64,000 bases of DNA from Stenotrophomonas hibiscicola ATCC 19867 (GCF_000382065.1 NZ_KB907500.1:466901-530900), one strand, 5' to 3'. Positions 1-9,973 are shown, counted from the stretch's first letter. The notes: generated by a model from the letters alone, not told the origin. Numbers and translations are program-made.

Positions 1-550
1 TCGGGATGTCGTCGGTGGTGATCGGCGGGTAGTGGATCGGGCGCAGGATCGAGTTGCCGAAGTTGGTCTTGTCGGCGAAGAAGTCTGCCGGCAGGCCGAT
101 ATGCAGGGCCAGCGCCGACAGGACGCGCGACCCCAGGTTGTCCAGTGCCTGGTACAGGCCGTAGCCGCGCTCACGGAAGCCCTCGACCTCGGTCGGCCAC
201 AGGTTCGGCGCCATCACATCGCGGTACTTGGAGTCGTCGGCGATCTCGCGGCCGATGTGCCAGAACTCCTTCAGGTCGAAGTGCTTGGAGCCCTTGGCGG
301 TCTCCACCCCGAACGGGGTGTAGCCGCGGGCGCCGCCGCTGCCGGCCACGTGGTACTTGCGCTTGACCTCTTCGGGCAGGGCGAAGAAGGCCTTGAAGGC
401 ATCGTAGGCCGCATCGATGTCGGCCTGCGGAATGCCGTGGTTGCGGATGCCCGCGAATCCCCATTGGCGGTAGGCCGCGCCCAGCTCGGCCACGAAGGCC
501 TCGCGGTCGCTGTCGAAACGGGTGATGTCGAGGGTGGGGATCTGGCTCAC
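1..550 (-). CDS. 2-oxoglutarate/Fe(II)-dependent oxygenase, isopenicillin N synthase-like (partial)
   Basis: The window holds the first about 183 codons; the C-terminal half, including the iron-binding HxD...H residues, lies beyond the left edge. The protein starts VSQIPTLDITRF, continues with a WGFAGIRNHGIP segment and a GARGYTPFGVE segment, and reaches NSILRPIHYPP. These are typical of the DIOX_N half and the start of the jelly-roll of isopenicillin N synthase/ACC-oxidase-like dioxygenases. Such enzymes couple oxidation of a small molecule to 2-oxoglutarate decarboxylation; the substrate cannot be read from the sequence. I chose the GTG at 550-548 because an AGGAA ribosome site lies about six bases upstream and the alternative ATG at 570 soon meets a stop in another frame. 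It diverges from the sulfatase-like gene. Confidence 0.85.
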   Translation of the reverse strand, partial: MSQIPTLDITRFDSDREAFVAELGAAYRQWGFAGIRNHGIPQADIDAAYDAFKAFFALPEEVKRKYHVAGSGGARGYTPFGVETAKGSKHFDLKEFWHIGREIADDSKYRDVMAPNLWPTEVEGFRERGYGLYQALDNLGSRVLSALALHIGLPADFFADKTNFGNSILRPIHYPPITTDDIP

Positions 551-744
551 AGCGGTTCCTGGCTTGTCATTGGGTCTGGGGGGCCAGCGCATTCATGGCC
601 CACCTGAACATTGTGACAGATCGCCCGGGGGACGCCACCCGATACGAAGAAACAAACAGATACAATGCGCGACCCGCGCGCGGCCCCACGATTCCGTCAC
701 CCCGGGGATCCCGCCGCCTGCATCACCCGCCGCCCCAGTCCCTC

Positions 745-2631
745 ATGCGCCCTGCTGCTCCCTCTGCCGACACCGCCCTGCCCTCCGGCCCCGCACGCCA
801 CTGGCGCCGCCTGGCCTGGTGGTCGCTGTTCGTGGCCGGCAACGCGCTGCTGGCCATGGCGATCACGCTCGGCAACGTACCGCTGGCAGACAACCCGGGG
901 GGCAGCGTGGGCCTGGCCTATCTGGCCGTTGCCCTGCCCGGTCACCTGCTGGCATTCGGCGCCCTCGCCGGCCTGCTGCCGCTGCTGATGGGCCTTTGGC
1001 CGCGCAGCGCACGCCCCCTGAGCCTCAGCGCCGTGCTGCTGCAGGGCCTGTGGCTGTGCCTGTTGCTGGTTGATGCAAAGGTTTTCACTCTGTATCGGTT
1101 TCACCTCAATGCCATGGTGGTGAACATGGTGTTCGGCGGTGCGCTGCAGGACCAGGTCGCGTTGTCGTGGAAGACCTGGCTGCAGGCCGGACTGCTGGTG
1201 GCCGCCATCTTCACGGCTGAAGGACTGTTGGCCTGGGCATGCTGGAAGCTGCTGCCCGCCCGGCCGCGCCGCCGCCGGGTCCTGCAGGGGTGGGCCATCG
1301 TTGCGCTGCTGATGGCCGGCGGCCAAGCCGCCACGGCCTATTACGATGCCCGCGGCGACCGTGCCGTCATCGCGCAGTGGAACTACCTGCCCTGGGCACA
1401 GCCGATCACCGCCAAGAGCTTCATGCGCAGGCTCGGGGTCATAAGCGAACAGCAGGCGGGCCTGCCCGACCCGCGCCATGCGCAGCTGCTGTATCCGCTC
1501 CAGCCCCTGCGTTGCCAGAACCCACACCGCCCCAATGTGCTGATGGTGGTGCTGGAATCGCTGCGCCAGGACGTGCTGACGCCGCAGCTGATGCCCAACA
1601 CGTCGGCGCTGGCGCAGGACGCGCGCGTGTTCGATCGCCATTTCAGCACCGGCAATGCCACCCGCTACGGCCTGTTCGGCCTGCTCTACGGCCTGCCCGG
1701 CGGCTACTGGCAGAGCATGCTGGACGAACAGCGCGGCTCGCAGCTGTTCCAGGTGCTGGGCCAGCAGGGCTACGACCTGCACCTGTACGGCAGCGCGCCG
1801 TTGTACAGCCCGGAATTCGATCGCACGGCATTTGCCGATGTGCGCGACCGGCTGCACCAGGGCCCTTCCGCCCTGACCCCCGACAAGCGCGACGCAGCCA
1901 TCGTCGCCGCGCTGCGGAATGACATCCGCAGCAGCCAGGCGGCGCAGCACCCATGGTTCGGCTTCGTGTTCCTCGACTCCACCCACGCCGGCTACCACCT
2001 GCCCGCCAGCTACCCACCGGTAGCCACGCCGATGGCCAAGGAGATCGACTTCCTGTCCTTCGGCCCGGACCACGACCCGACGCCGGAACTCAACCGCTAC
2101 CGCACTGCCGTGCACTATGCCGACAGCCTGATCGGTTCGCTGCTGGACGACCTGCGCGCGCAGGGCCTGGCCGAGGACACCATCGTGCTGGTCACCGGTG
2201 ACCATGCCGAAGAGTTCAACGACCTCAAGCTGAACTACTGGGGCCACAACGGCAACTTCTCCGATTACCAGCTGCAGGTCCCGTTCGTGCTGCATTGGCC
2301 AGGCAGGGCCGCTGGCCGCGACGTCCGCACCAGCTCGCACGAAGACTGGGTACCGACGCTGATGCGCCATGCGCTGGGCTGCGAGAACGCATTGACGGAC
2401 TTCAGTACCGGCCAGGACCTGCTGGCCACGCCCGCCGCCAGCGAACGTGCACTGGTGGTGGAGAGCTGGTCGCAACGCGCTGTACGCCATGGCGATGCCA
2501 TCTACGTATTCGACAAGTTCGGCAACGCCACCGCGCTCGACCGGCACTACCGCCCGCTGCCGCAGCAGGCTCCGGACGCCGCAGCCATCCGCTCTGCATG
2601 GGAAGCGCTGACCCGCTTCCGCAACCGCTGA
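745..2631 (+). CDS. Membrane-anchored sulfatase-like protein (PbgA/YejM-like architecture)
   Basis: A 628-residue inner-membrane protein. About five hydrophobic segments lie between residues 25 and 200, followed by a periplasmic alkaline-phosphatase/sulfatase-fold domain from about residue 263 (PNVLMVVLESLRQD) to the end, including VTGDHAEEFND and GHNGNF segments. This layout is that of PbgA/YejM (DUF3413 plus sulfatase fold) and of LtaS/OpgB-type enzymes. YejM acts in control of lipopolysaccharide and outer-membrane lipids; whether this protein is an enzyme or a sensor is not decided by sequence. An ATG-less 50-residue extension upstream is low-complexity and not protein-like, so I start at ATG 745. 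A glycosyltransferase and deacetylase follow closely, which supports an envelope glycan or lipid role. Confidence 0.8.
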   Translation: MRPAAPSADTALPSGPARHWRRLAWWSLFVAGNALLAMAITLGNVPLADNPGGSVGLAYLAVALPGHLLAFGALAGLLPLLMGLWPRSARPLSLSAVLLQGLWLCLLLVDAKVFTLYRFHLNAMVVNMVFGGALQDQVALSWKTWLQAGLLVAAIFTAEGLLAWACWKLLPARPRRRRVLQGWAIVALLMAGGQAATAYYDARGDRAVIAQWNYLPWAQPITAKSFMRRLGVISEQQAGLPDPRHAQLLYPLQPLRCQNPHRPNVLMVVLESLRQDVLTPQLMPNTSALAQDARVFDRHFSTGNATRYGLFGLLYGLPGGYWQSMLDEQRGSQLFQVLGQQGYDLHLYGSAPLYSPEFDRTAFADVRDRLHQGPSALTPDKRDAAIVAALRNDIRSSQAAQHPWFGFVFLDSTHAGYHLPASYPPVATPMAKEIDFLSFGPDHDPTPELNRYRTAVHYADSLIGSLLDDLRAQGLAEDTIVLVTGDHAEEFNDLKLNYWGHNGNFSDYQLQVPFVLHWPGRAAGRDVRTSSHEDWVPTLMRHALGCENALTDFSTGQDLLATPAASERALVVESWSQRAVRHGDAIYVFDKFGNATALDRHYRPLPQQAPDAAAIRSAWEALTRFRNR

Positions 2632-2651
2632 TCTTCAAGGACCGATCCTGC

Positions 2652-3797
2652 ATGAACCGTCCTCTGCGCATCCTGCATACCGAAGCCGCCAAGGGAATGG
2701 GCGGGCAGGAGATCTACATCTTCCGGCACATGCAGGTGATGCGCGCGCGTGGCCATGAGGTGTCATTGCTGTGCCAGCCCGATGCACGCCTGGCCACACT
2801 GGCACGCGAGGACGGATTCACCGTGCATACGCTGCGCATGGGCGGCCTGGCACGCCTGCTGCGCGGCATGTGGTCGGTATCGCGGCTGGTGCACCGCGAA
2901 CGCTTCGACGTGGTCAATACCACCAGCCGCCGCGATGCGCTGATCGCCGCCGCCGGTGCACGCCTGGGCGGCACGCCGCTGGTGGTGCGCTCGCGCCATC
3001 TGATGAGCCCGGTCAACTCGTTGCTGACCTATACCAAGCTTCCACACCGGGTGCTGACCGTCAGCAGCTTCGTCAAGCAACTGCTGGTCGACCGCGGCAT
3101 TCCAGCCGAGCGCATTGGTATCGTGCCGCCGATCGCGGTGCCTCCGCGCTGGAGTGATATCCGCAAGGCCGATCCTTGGCAGTGCCTGCAGGACGTACGC
3201 GCGGAAGTGCGTGCCGAGCTTGGCTTCGGCGAGCAGGACATCGTGGTCGGCTGCGTGGCCGTGCTGCGTGAGCCCAAAGGCCATGCCGACCTGCTGCAGG
3301 CGATGGTGCCGCTGTGCAAAGCCAACCCGGACCTGCACCTGGTGATTGTCGGTGATGGCCAGGCCGTGACGGAACGACTGCAGGCGATGTGCGCCGAGCA
3401 CGGGCTGCAGCGCCAGGTCCACCTGCTCGGCTACCGCGATGGAGCCTGCAGGCTGATGGCCGGCTTCGACATCTTCGCACTGGCTTCGCACAAGGAAGCG
3501 GCCGGCACCGTATTCCTGGAAGCGGCCTACGTGGGCGTACCGATCGTCGCCACGCGGGTGGGCGGCGTGCCGGAAATGGTGATCGATGGCAGCAATGCGA
3601 TTCTCACCCGTTTGGGTGACAATGCCGCCCTGACAGGTGCATTGCGCCTGCTGGTGGACGACCCGGAACGGCGACGGCAGATGGGGCGCGCTGGCTGGGA
3701 GTGGATGCACGGCGCACATCGCTTCACGCCGGACGGCCACGGTGAAGCGACCGAACACTACTACCACCAGTGGCTGAAGGAGCTGGGACATGGCTGA
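2652..3797 (+). CDS. Glycosyltransferase family 4 (GT-B fold)
   Basis: A 381-residue cytoplasmic or membrane-associated sugar transferase. The N-terminal domain opens RILHTEAAKGMGGQE, the usual acceptor-side glycine-rich loop of GT-B enzymes. The C-terminal Rossmann domain carries VGCVAVLREPKGHADLL and the donor-binding E-x7-E region (KEAAGTVFLEAAYVGVP). The start at ATG 2652 lies 20 bases after the sulfatase-like gene, and the 3' end overlaps the deacetylase gene by 8 bases, so the three genes look co-transcribed and translationally coupled. Donor and acceptor are unknown. With its neighbours it probably builds or modifies lipopolysaccharide core or another surface glycan, which is inference. 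Confidence 0.88.
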   Translation: MNRPLRILHTEAAKGMGGQEIYIFRHMQVMRARGHEVSLLCQPDARLATLAREDGFTVHTLRMGGLARLLRGMWSVSRLVHRERFDVVNTTSRRDALIAAAGARLGGTPLVVRSRHLMSPVNSLLTYTKLPHRVLTVSSFVKQLLVDRGIPAERIGIVPPIAVPPRWSDIRKADPWQCLQDVRAEVRAELGFGEQDIVVGCVAVLREPKGHADLLQAMVPLCKANPDLHLVIVGDGQAVTERLQAMCAEHGLQRQVHLLGYRDGACRLMAGFDIFALASHKEAAGTVFLEAAYVGVPIVATRVGGVPEMVIDGSNAILTRLGDNAALTGALRLLVDDPERRRQMGRAGWEWMHGAHRFTPDGHGEATEHYYHQWLKELGHG

Positions 3798-4647
3798 TGC
3801 ACGAACCGTTCCGGTGCTGATGCACCACCACGTCAGCCCTTCGCCGGGCATGATCACCGTGTCGCCGGAGAACTTCGAAAGCCAGATTGCGTGGCTGGCA
3901 GCCAATGGCTGGACCTCACTGACGCTGGAGCAGTACGCCGGCTTCCTGGCCGGCAAGCCGGTGCCGCGCAAGTCGATCGTCATCACCTTCGACGATGGCT
4001 ATCTCGACAACTGGGTGTATGCGCACCCGATCCTGCAGAAGTACGGCATGCACGCGGTGGTGTTCGTGGTCACCGGCTGGATGGGCGAAGGCCCGGAACG
4101 TCCGCACGCCGGCATTGCCGGCGCGGCACTGCCGTCGACGCCGGACCATCGTGGCTGCGAAGCGGCGATCTACGAGCAGGACCGCAGCGACGACGTGATG
4201 ATGCGCTGGAGCGAAGCACGCGCAGCCATTGCCGCCGGCACCTTCGAAGTGCATTGCCATACCCACACCCACACCCGCTGGCTGCGCCGCGACGATCTGG
4301 ACCGTGCGCAGCGCCGTGCGGGCCTCAGCCGGGATCTGGCGATCTCGCGCAACGTCCTGCAGGACAAGCTCGGCGAGGTGTCCGATACGCTGTGCTGGCC
4401 CTACGGCGATTTCGACCAGGACCACATCGAGGTGGCACGCGAGCAGGGCTTCCGCTACCTGCACACCACCCACCCGTTCGGCCGCAACGTGGTCGGCGGT
4501 GATCCGGAGCGGATCTACCGCTTCGCGATCCGCAACCGCCCGGCCAGCTGGCTGCGCAAGCGCATCGCGCAGAGCTACAACCCGCTGATCGCGCCACTGT
4601 TCAATGGCTTCAAAGCGCGCCAGAAGAAGATGGTGCCGGGGCCATAA
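3790..4647 (+). CDS. Polysaccharide deacetylase (NodB/CE4 family)
   Basis: A 285-residue protein with the CE4 hallmarks: IVITFDDGYLDNW at about residues 64-76 (the paired metal/catalytic aspartates), a His-rich metal site HCHTHTHTRW at about 155-164, and WPYGDFD near residue 203. Family members hydrolyse N-acetyl (or formyl) groups from sugars in a metal-dependent reaction. No signal peptide is visible, suggesting action on a cytoplasmic lipid-linked or core sugar rather than on mature peptidoglycan. Its ATG lies within the last 8 bases of the glycosyltransferase gene, and a strong terminator follows, so it closes the envelope-glycan group. The substrate is probably the product of the adjacent glycosyltransferase (inference). 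Confidence 0.88.
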   Translation: MADARTVPVLMHHHVSPSPGMITVSPENFESQIAWLAANGWTSLTLEQYAGFLAGKPVPRKSIVITFDDGYLDNWVYAHPILQKYGMHAVVFVVTGWMGEGPERPHAGIAGAALPSTPDHRGCEAAIYEQDRSDDVMMRWSEARAAIAAGTFEVHCHTHTHTRWLRRDDLDRAQRRAGLSRDLAISRNVLQDKLGEVSDTLCWPYGDFDQDHIEVAREQGFRYLHTTHPFGRNVVGGDPERIYRFAIRNRPASWLRKRIAQSYNPLIAPLFNGFKARQKKMVPGP

Positions 4648-4672
4648 GCACCACGCTCCTGCCGGTTGAATG

Positions 4673-4702
4673 AAAAACGCCCCGGCTTTGCGGGGCGTTT
4701 TT
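4673..4702. terminator. Bidirectional intrinsic terminator
   Basis: A GC-rich hairpin (GCCCCG, loop, CGGGGC) is flanked by AAAAA on the left and TTTTT on the right, so it can end both the rightward deacetylase transcript and the leftward glmM transcript, which converge here. Confidence 0.9.
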
Positions 4703-4726
4703 CGTTGGTGCGAATGTGCACGCGCT

Positions 4727-6088
4727 TCAGGCAGCGGCTTCACGCACCGCTGCGGACAGGCGGTCCAGCGTGTCCTGCATCAGCGTGGCGTCATCGGCCT
4801 CGACCGTGACCCGCACCACCGGCTCGGTACCGGACGGGCGCAGGAACGCGCGGCCACGGCCGGCGACAGCCTGCTGCGCCACAGCCAGCGCGGACTGCAC
4901 GCTTTCAGACTGCACCGCGGTCTTGGCCGGGACATTGCCCAGGCGCACGTTGACGGTCTTCTGCGGTACCCGCACAAGGCCCTTCAGTGCCTGGCGCAGG
5001 GTCTGCCCACTGCTGCGCAGCGCGACCAGCACCTGCAGGGCGCTGACGATGCCGTCCCCCGTGGTGGCGCGGTCCAGGCACAGCAGGTGGCCGGAGGCTT
5101 CACCGCCGAGCACACCACCGCCTTCGATCAGCGCCTGGTGCACGTAGCGATCGCCGACATTGCTGCGAACGAATGGAATCTGCAGGTCGGCGAGGGCCTT
5201 CTCGATGCCATAGTTGCTCATCAGCGTGCCGACCACCGGGCCGCGCAGGCGGCCTTCGGCCTTCCAGGCACGGGCCAGGATGTACAGCAGGTCATCGCCA
5301 TCGACCGGGTTGCCCTGGTCGTCGGCCATCAGCACGCGGTCGCCATCACCATCGAAGGCGATACCGAGATCGGCGCCGGTCTCGCGGACCTTGGCCGCAA
5401 GGTTGTCGATATGGGTGGAGCCCACGCCGGCGTTGATGTTGATGCCATTGGGCTCGGCGCCGATGCCGATCACCTCGGCACCCAGTTCGCGGAACAGCAG
5501 CGGCGCGATCTGGTAGGTGGCACCATGCGCGCAATCCAGCACCAGGCGCAGGCCACGCAGATCGAATGTGCGCGGCACGCTGGCCTTGCAGAATTCGATG
5601 TAGCGGCCGACCGCTTCGCGTGCACGGAATGCCTTGCCCAGCTTTTCCGATTCGGCGGTGGTGAACGGAACGTCCAGCGCCGCCTCCAGGGCCAGCTCGG
5701 TGGCATCGTCGAGCTTCTCGCCCTGGGCCGAGAAGAACTTGATGCCGTTGTCGTAATGCGGGTTGTGCGAGGCGCTGATGACGATGCCGGCGTCCACGCC
5801 CAGCGTGCGGGTCAGGAACGCCACCGCCGGGGTCGGCATCGGACCCAGCAGCTGCACGTCGGCACCGGCGGCGACCAGGCCGGCCTCCAGCGCCGCCTCG
5901 AACATGTAGCCGGAAATGCGGGTGTCCTTGCCGATCACCACGATCGGCCGGCGTCCGTCCTGGCCACGCTGGGCGAGCAGGACGCGGCCCAGCGCATTGC
6001 CCAGGCGCAGCACGAAGTCGGCCGAGATCACGCCCTGCCCGACCCGGCCACGGATGCCGTCCGTGCCGAAGTACTTGCGGGCACCCAT
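4727..6088 (-). CDS. glmM: Phosphoglucosamine mutase
   Basis: A 453-residue enzyme that converts glucosamine-6-phosphate to glucosamine-1-phosphate on the way to UDP-GlcNAc, the precursor of peptidoglycan and lipid A. It opens with [12 protein letters not shown] and carries the phosphoserine loop ISASHNP (Ser107), a DGDGDR metal-binding loop and the phosphate-binding RPSGTEP motif near the C-terminus, all in family order and at normal length. Its ATG overlaps the accD stop codon (ATGA), indicating translational coupling. It is the last gene of the leftward trpB-trpA-accD-glmM run and ends at a bidirectional terminator. Confidence 0.97.
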   Translation of the reverse strand: MGARKYFGTDGIRGRVGQGVISADFVLRLGNALGRVLLAQRGQDGRRPIVVIGKDTRISGYMFEAALEAGLVAAGADVQLLGPMPTPAVAFLTRTLGVDAGIVISASHNPHYDNGIKFFSAQGEKLDDATELALEAALDVPFTTAESEKLGKAFRAREAVGRYIEFCKASVPRTFDLRGLRLVLDCAHGATYQIAPLLFRELGAEVIGIGAEPNGININAGVGSTHIDNLAAKVRETGADLGIAFDGDGDRVLMADDQGNPVDGDDLLYILARAWKAEGRLRGPVVGTLMSNYGIEKALADLQIPFVRSNVGDRYVHQALIEGGGVLGGEASGHLLCLDRATTGDGIVSALQVLVALRSSGQTLRQALKGLVRVPQKTVNVRLGNVPAKTAVQSESVQSALAVAQQAVAGRGRAFLRPSGTEPVVRVTVEADDATLMQDTLDRLSAAVREAAA

Positions 6089-6963
6089 CAGGCTACCTGC
6101 GGCGCGGGCTGCCGACCCAGCATGGCGAGCAGATCGGACAGGCGGTCGCGCAGTTCGCGGCGATCGCAGATCTGGTCGATGGCACCGTGCTCCAGCAGGA
6201 ACTCCGAACGCTGGAAACCTTCCGGCAGCTTCTCGCGCACGGTCTGCTCGATCACGCGCGGGCCGGCGAAGCCGATCAGTGCCTGCGGTTCGGCGATGTT
6301 GATGTCGCCCAGCATCGCGAACGACGCCGAAACGCCGCCGGTGGTCGGATGGGTCAGCACCGAGATGTACGGCAGCCCGGCTTCACGCAGCTTGCCCAGC
6401 GCAGCGGAGGTCTTGGCCATCTGCATCAGCGAGAACAGGCCTTCCTGCATGCGCGCGCCGCCACTCTGCGAGAAGCAAACGTAAGGCGCACCGATCTCGA
6501 CCGCGGTTTCTGCGGCCAGCGCGAAACGCTCGCCCACCACCGAGCCCATCGAGCCCCCCATGAAGGCGAAGTCGAACGACGAGGCGACCAGCGCACGGCC
6601 CTTGAGCAGGCCGCGCATGGCGATCAGCGCGTCGTATTCGCCGGTGTTCTTCTGCGCGATCTTGATGCGCTCGCTGTACTTCTTCTGATCCTTGAACTTG
6701 AGCAGGTCGGTCGGTCCCAGGCGCGCACCGATCTCGGTGGTGCTGTCGGCGTCGAACAGGGCCGCCAGGCGCGCACGCGCGCGGATCGCCATGTGGTGGC
6801 CGCACTTCGGGCAGACCTCCAGGTTCTCTTCCAGTTCCGGACGGTACAACGCGCTGCCGCAGTTGCTGCACTTTTCCCACAGGCCCTCGGGGACACTGCG
6901 CTTCTTGCTGGGGGTGTTGTCGGTGCGGATGCCGGACGGCATCAACTTGCTGAGCCAACTCAT
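6088..6963 (-). CDS. accD: Acetyl-CoA carboxylase carboxyltransferase subunit beta
   Basis: A 291-residue subunit of the carboxyltransferase that moves the carboxyl group from biotin carboxyl carrier protein to acetyl-CoA, the first committed step of fatty acid synthesis. The zinc ribbon is visible as Cys32, Cys35, Cys51 and Cys54, followed by the crotonase-like domain with [11 protein letters not shown] and [10 protein letters not shown] start at ATG 6963 ([11 protein letters not shown]), which matches the usual AccD N-terminus; a GTG 12 bases upstream would add four residues. It overlaps glmM by one base and follows trpA after about 210 bp. Confidence 0.96.
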   Translation of the reverse strand: MSWLSKLMPSGIRTDNTPSKKRSVPEGLWEKCSNCGSALYRPELEENLEVCPKCGHHMAIRARARLAALFDADSTTEIGARLGPTDLLKFKDQKKYSERIKIAQKNTGEYDALIAMRGLLKGRALVASSFDFAFMGGSMGSVVGERFALAAETAVEIGAPYVCFSQSGGARMQEGLFSLMQMAKTSAALGKLREAGLPYISVLTHPTTGGVSASFAMLGDINIAEPQALIGFAGPRVIEQTVREKLPEGFQRSEFLLEHGAIDQICDRRELRDRLSDLLAMLGRQPAPQVA

Positions 6964-7105
6964 GCGGGAGGACACTTCCGTTCAGGGCGGCCCATGGGCC
7001 GCAAAGGCGGACAGTCTAGCTCCGCTTTCCCCGGCCGTGCACCCCCTTGCCAGCTACGGGGCAGCCGGAAAAACCATGCTGGGACGTACGTTTAGGTGCT
7101 GCGCG

Positions 7106-7172
7106 GTGCCGGCCGCTGGCCGGCGGCCCTGCACGCGGGTGGGTACGGACGATGCCGGCCAGCGGCCAGCAT
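7106..7172. repeat. Inverted pair of GCCGGCC-type repeats between accD and trpA
   Basis: Two opposed copies of a palindromic core (GTGCCGGCCGCTGGCCGGC at the left, a degenerate opposed copy ending AGCGGCCAGCAT at the right) are separated by about 27 bases. The pair lies in the 214-bp gap between trpA and accD and can form hairpins in the polycistronic RNA. It resembles the paired extragenic repeats elsewhere in the window. No gene is seen in the gap. Confidence 0.6.
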
Positions 7173-7177
7173 TACCG

Positions 7178-7987
7178 CTACGCGTCCAGCGCCTGCCGCA
7201 GCGGGGCGAGGAACGCCCGCGCACGCTGGGCCGCGTCTTCAGCCGAGCCCGCTTCGGCCAGCGCCGCCACCAGCGCACTTCCGACCACCACGCCATCCGC
7301 CTGGCGGGCCATGGCTGCGGCACTGCCGGCGTCCTTGATGCCGAAGCCCGCCACCACCGGCACCGAGGCGCGCGCGCGCAACGCCTGCAGGCGGGCGCTG
7401 GCGGCGTCGCTGTCCAGGCGCTCGGAGGCGCCGGTCACGCCGGCAAAGCTGACGTAATAAAGGTAGCCACGGGCCAGGGCCAGCAGCTTGTCGGCACGCG
7501 CCTGGCTGGTGGTCGGCGACGCCAGCAGGACCAGCGCCAGGCCCGCTGCATCGAAGGCCTGCTGCGCTTCAACGGCTTCTTCCGGCGGAAGGTCGACCAG
7601 CAGCACCCCGTCCACGCCGGCCTGCACGGCCGCCCCGGCGAAGGCAGCGTAGCCGTGGATCTCCACCGGGTTCAGGTAGCCCATCAGCACCACCGGGGTG
7701 TGCGCATCACGCTCCCGGAACTGCGCCACCGCCTGCAGCACATAGCGGCTGCCGGCTCCCCGCGCCAGCGCGCGTTCGGAACTACGCTGGATGGTCGGGC
7801 CATCGGCCATCGGATCGGAGAACGGCACGCCCAGTTCAATCACGTCGGCACCAGCATCGACCAGCGCGTGCATGACCGGCACGGTGGCTTCCAGCGAGGG
7901 ATCACCTGCGGTGATGAAGGGAATCAGCGCCTTGCGCTGCTGTTCGCGCAGGCGCTGGAAGCAGGCATCGAGTCGGGATACGGACAT
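7178..7987 (-). CDS. trpA: Tryptophan synthase alpha chain
   Basis: A 269-residue TIM-barrel subunit that cleaves indole-3-glycerol phosphate to indole and glyceraldehyde-3-phosphate and passes indole to TrpB. Catalytic acids are visible as Glu51 (IELGVPFSDP) and Asp62 (ADGPTIQ), and the phosphate-binding loops GFGIKDAG and VVVGSALV are in place. Unusually it is not directly next to trpB: a lipoprotein gene ends one base before its ATG. The trp genes here are probably controlled by the divergent LysR regulator upstream of trpB. Confidence 0.96.
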   Translation of the reverse strand: MSVSRLDACFQRLREQQRKALIPFITAGDPSLEATVPVMHALVDAGADVIELGVPFSDPMADGPTIQRSSERALARGAGSRYVLQAVAQFRERDAHTPVVLMGYLNPVEIHGYAAFAGAAVQAGVDGVLLVDLPPEEAVEAQQAFDAAGLALVLLASPTTSQARADKLLALARGYLYYVSFAGVTGASERLDSDAASARLQALRARASVPVVAGFGIKDAGSAAAMARQADGVVVGSALVAALAEAGSAEDAAQRARAFLAPLRQALDA

Positions 7988-7988
7988 G

Positions 7989-8678
7989 TCAGGTACATCC
8001 TTCGATCAGGTCAACGGCGCCGTTGGCGCCCCAGTACATTCGGGAGATGGTGCCGTCGACGATCTCCACACGGATCGCCAGGTCGGAACCGGGGTCCTGC
8101 CAGAGCAGGCTCTCGCCGGCCTCCGCATCATCACCATAGGGTTGCGTGGAAACGCCCTTGGGCAACTGCTGGAGTGCCTGCGCGCGTGGCATGCCCAGAT
8201 GAAGGCCGAACGGCCCCGGCTGCAGCACCACCTGGCCGGAATCGTCGATGGGGGCCAGGTCGAAGCGCACCACGTCGCCGTCCTGCACCATCATCGCCAC
8301 GCCCTCGGGCAGCGTGCCGCGCTCGTAGTACTCGCAACGCCCAGCGGTCGACTCGCCCAGCCCGGCCGAGTGCCACTGCGCCTCGCCCTGCAGTTCGCTG
8401 AAGGGCTGGCCGATCAGCACCTCACCGGCATGGTCCAGGGCCACCGACACCACCGCCCGGGCCGCCTGGTCCTCGCCGCCGTCGCCTGCCGTGGACATCG
8501 CCGCGCCCTCGATCGGGCGATGTGCGGCCTCATCGTCGTTGCTGGCCGGTTCGCGTGCCAGGGCGATCGCCGCGGGGGCGGCCGGGGCCGGGGCAAGCAC
8601 CGGTGGATCGGGCGGCGTGCAGCCGCCCATGCCGATCACCAGCACCAGCGCCCCGCCGTGGCGCAGCACGTGATTCAC
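7989..8678 (-). CDS. Predicted lipoprotein of unknown function between trpB and trpA
   Basis: A 229-residue protein starting [20 protein letters not shown], a signal sequence ending in a plausible lipobox (MGGC), then a Pro/Ala-rich linker and a small globular domain with four cysteines counting the lipobox (GRCEYYERG, ...LIEGCT at the end). I do not recognise the domain. The GTG start overlaps the trpB stop as GTGA, and an in-frame GTG three codons later is an alternative. The stop lies one base before the trpA ATG, so it is embedded in the trp operon and likely co-translated. Nothing in its sequence suggests a role in tryptophan synthesis; the linkage may be only positional. Confidence 0.8.
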   Translation of the reverse strand: MNHVLRHGGALVLVIGMGGCTPPDPPVLAPAPAAPAAIALAREPASNDDEAAHRPIEGAAMSTAGDGGEDQAARAVVSVALDHAGEVLIGQPFSELQGEAQWHSAGLGESTAGRCEYYERGTLPEGVAMMVQDGDVVRFDLAPIDDSGQVVLQPGPFGLHLGMPRAQALQQLPKGVSTQPYGDDAEAGESLLWQDPGSDLAIRVEIVDGTISRMYWGANGAVDLIEGCT

Positions 8679-9892
8679 AGCACAAGCCCTTCGCGCGCGG
8701 CGATGGTGTGCACGTCCTTGTCGCCGCGGCCGGACAGGTTGCACAGCACGATCTGGTCACGCGGACGCTCACGCGCCAGCTTGATTGCCTGTGCCAGCGC
8801 ATGGCTGGATTCCAGCGCGGGCAGGATGCCCTCGGTATGCGCCAGCAGATGGAAGGCCTGCAGCGCTTCCTCGTCGGTGATGCCGAGGTAGCGCGCGCGG
8901 CCGGTATCGGCCAGGAACGCGTGCTCCGGGCCGACGCCCGGATAGTCCAGGCCGGCCGACACCGAATGGGTCTCGATGATCTGGCCGTCATCGTCGCACA
9001 GCACGTACGTGCGGTTGCCGTGCAGCACGCCGGGGCGGCCTGCCGCGATGGAGGCGGCATGGCGACCGGTACTGATGCCATCACCGGCGGCTTCGGCGCC
9101 GACGATCTCGACCTGGCGATCGTTGAGGAAGGCGTGGAACAGGCCGATGGCATTGCTGCCGCCGCCGACGCAGGCGGTGATCGCATCGGGCAGGCGGCCG
9201 TACTCGGCCAGCATCTGCTCACGCGCTTCGCGGCCGACGATGGCATTGAAGTCGCGCACCATGCGCGGGTACGGGTCCGGTCCAGCCACGGTGCCGATGA
9301 TGTAGAAGGTGTCCTGCACGTTGGTCACCCAGTCGCGCATCGCTTCGTTGAGCGCGTCCTTCAGGGTGGCCGAGCCGGAGGTGACCGGCACCACCGTCGC
9401 ACCGAGCAGCTTCATGCGGTAGACGTTGATCTTCTGCCGCTCGATGTCGGTGGCGCCCATGTAGACCACGCATTCCAGGCCCAGACGCGCGGCAACGGTG
9501 GCACTGGCCACGCCATGCTGGCCGGCACCGGTCTCAGCGATGATGCGCTTCTTTCCCATGCGTGCGGCCAGCAGTGCCTGGCCGATGGTGTTGTTGATCT
9601 TGTGCGCACCGGTGTGGTTCAGGTCCTCGCGCTTGAGCAGGATCTGCGCGCCGCCGACGTGATCGCTCAGGCGCTGGGCGTGATAGATCGGGCTCGGCCG
9701 GCCCACGTAGTGCGCCAGGTCGCGGTCATAGGCCGCCTGGAACGCGGGGTCCTGGCGGGCCTGGTCATAGGCCTGGGCCAGTTCCTGCAGCGGGCCGACC
9801 AGGGTTTCGGCAACGAAGCTGCCACCGTAGCGGCCGAAGTGGCCCTGGGCATCCGGGAAGGCGTGGTAGTCGGCAATGGGGGAGGCAGACAT
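8675..9892 (-). CDS. trpB: Tryptophan synthase beta chain
   Basis: A 405-residue PLP enzyme that condenses indole with serine to form tryptophan in the alpha2-beta2 complex with TrpA. It has the normal N-terminus [15 protein letters not shown], the PLP lysine in [11 protein letters not shown] (Lys98), the GAGQHG substrate loop and the glycine-rich phosphate site GGGSNAIG. It is the first gene of the leftward trpB-lipoprotein-trpA-accD-glmM run and its stop overlaps the next start by four bases. A LysR gene diverges from its promoter, the arrangement of trpI-trpBA in pseudomonads. Confidence 0.97.
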   Translation of the reverse strand: MSASPIADYHAFPDAQGHFGRYGGSFVAETLVGPLQELAQAYDQARQDPAFQAAYDRDLAHYVGRPSPIYHAQRLSDHVGGAQILLKREDLNHTGAHKINNTIGQALLAARMGKKRIIAETGAGQHGVASATVAARLGLECVVYMGATDIERQKINVYRMKLLGATVVPVTSGSATLKDALNEAMRDWVTNVQDTFYIIGTVAGPDPYPRMVRDFNAIVGREAREQMLAEYGRLPDAITACVGGGSNAIGLFHAFLNDRQVEIVGAEAAGDGISTGRHAASIAAGRPGVLHGNRTYVLCDDDGQIIETHSVSAGLDYPGVGPEHAFLADTGRARYLGITDEEALQAFHLLAHTEGILPALESSHALAQAIKLARERPRDQIVLCNLSGRGDKDVHTIAAREGLVL

Positions 9893-9953
9893 GGATACGA
9901 CCGGTGGTTCAGACAGGTGGATACTCTAGCGCACGGGTCAAGACCGGAAAATG

Positions 9954-9973
9954 GATATTATCTGGCACATATC
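9954..9973. promoter_or_regulatory. Dyad in the trpB/LysR divergent intergenic region
   Basis: GATAT-N10-ATATC forms an imperfectly spaced dyad about 15 bases upstream of the LysR gene start and about 60 bases upstream of trpB. LysR proteins commonly bind such AT-rich interrupted dyads in divergent promoters. The assignment rests only on symmetry and position. Confidence 0.3.

Noticed and set aside
697..2547. Long leftward open frame (about 616 codons) opposite the sulfatase-like gene
   Set aside because: It is the antisense shadow of a well-supported gene in high-GC DNA; the translation is Gln/Val/Arg-rich with no domain or signal.
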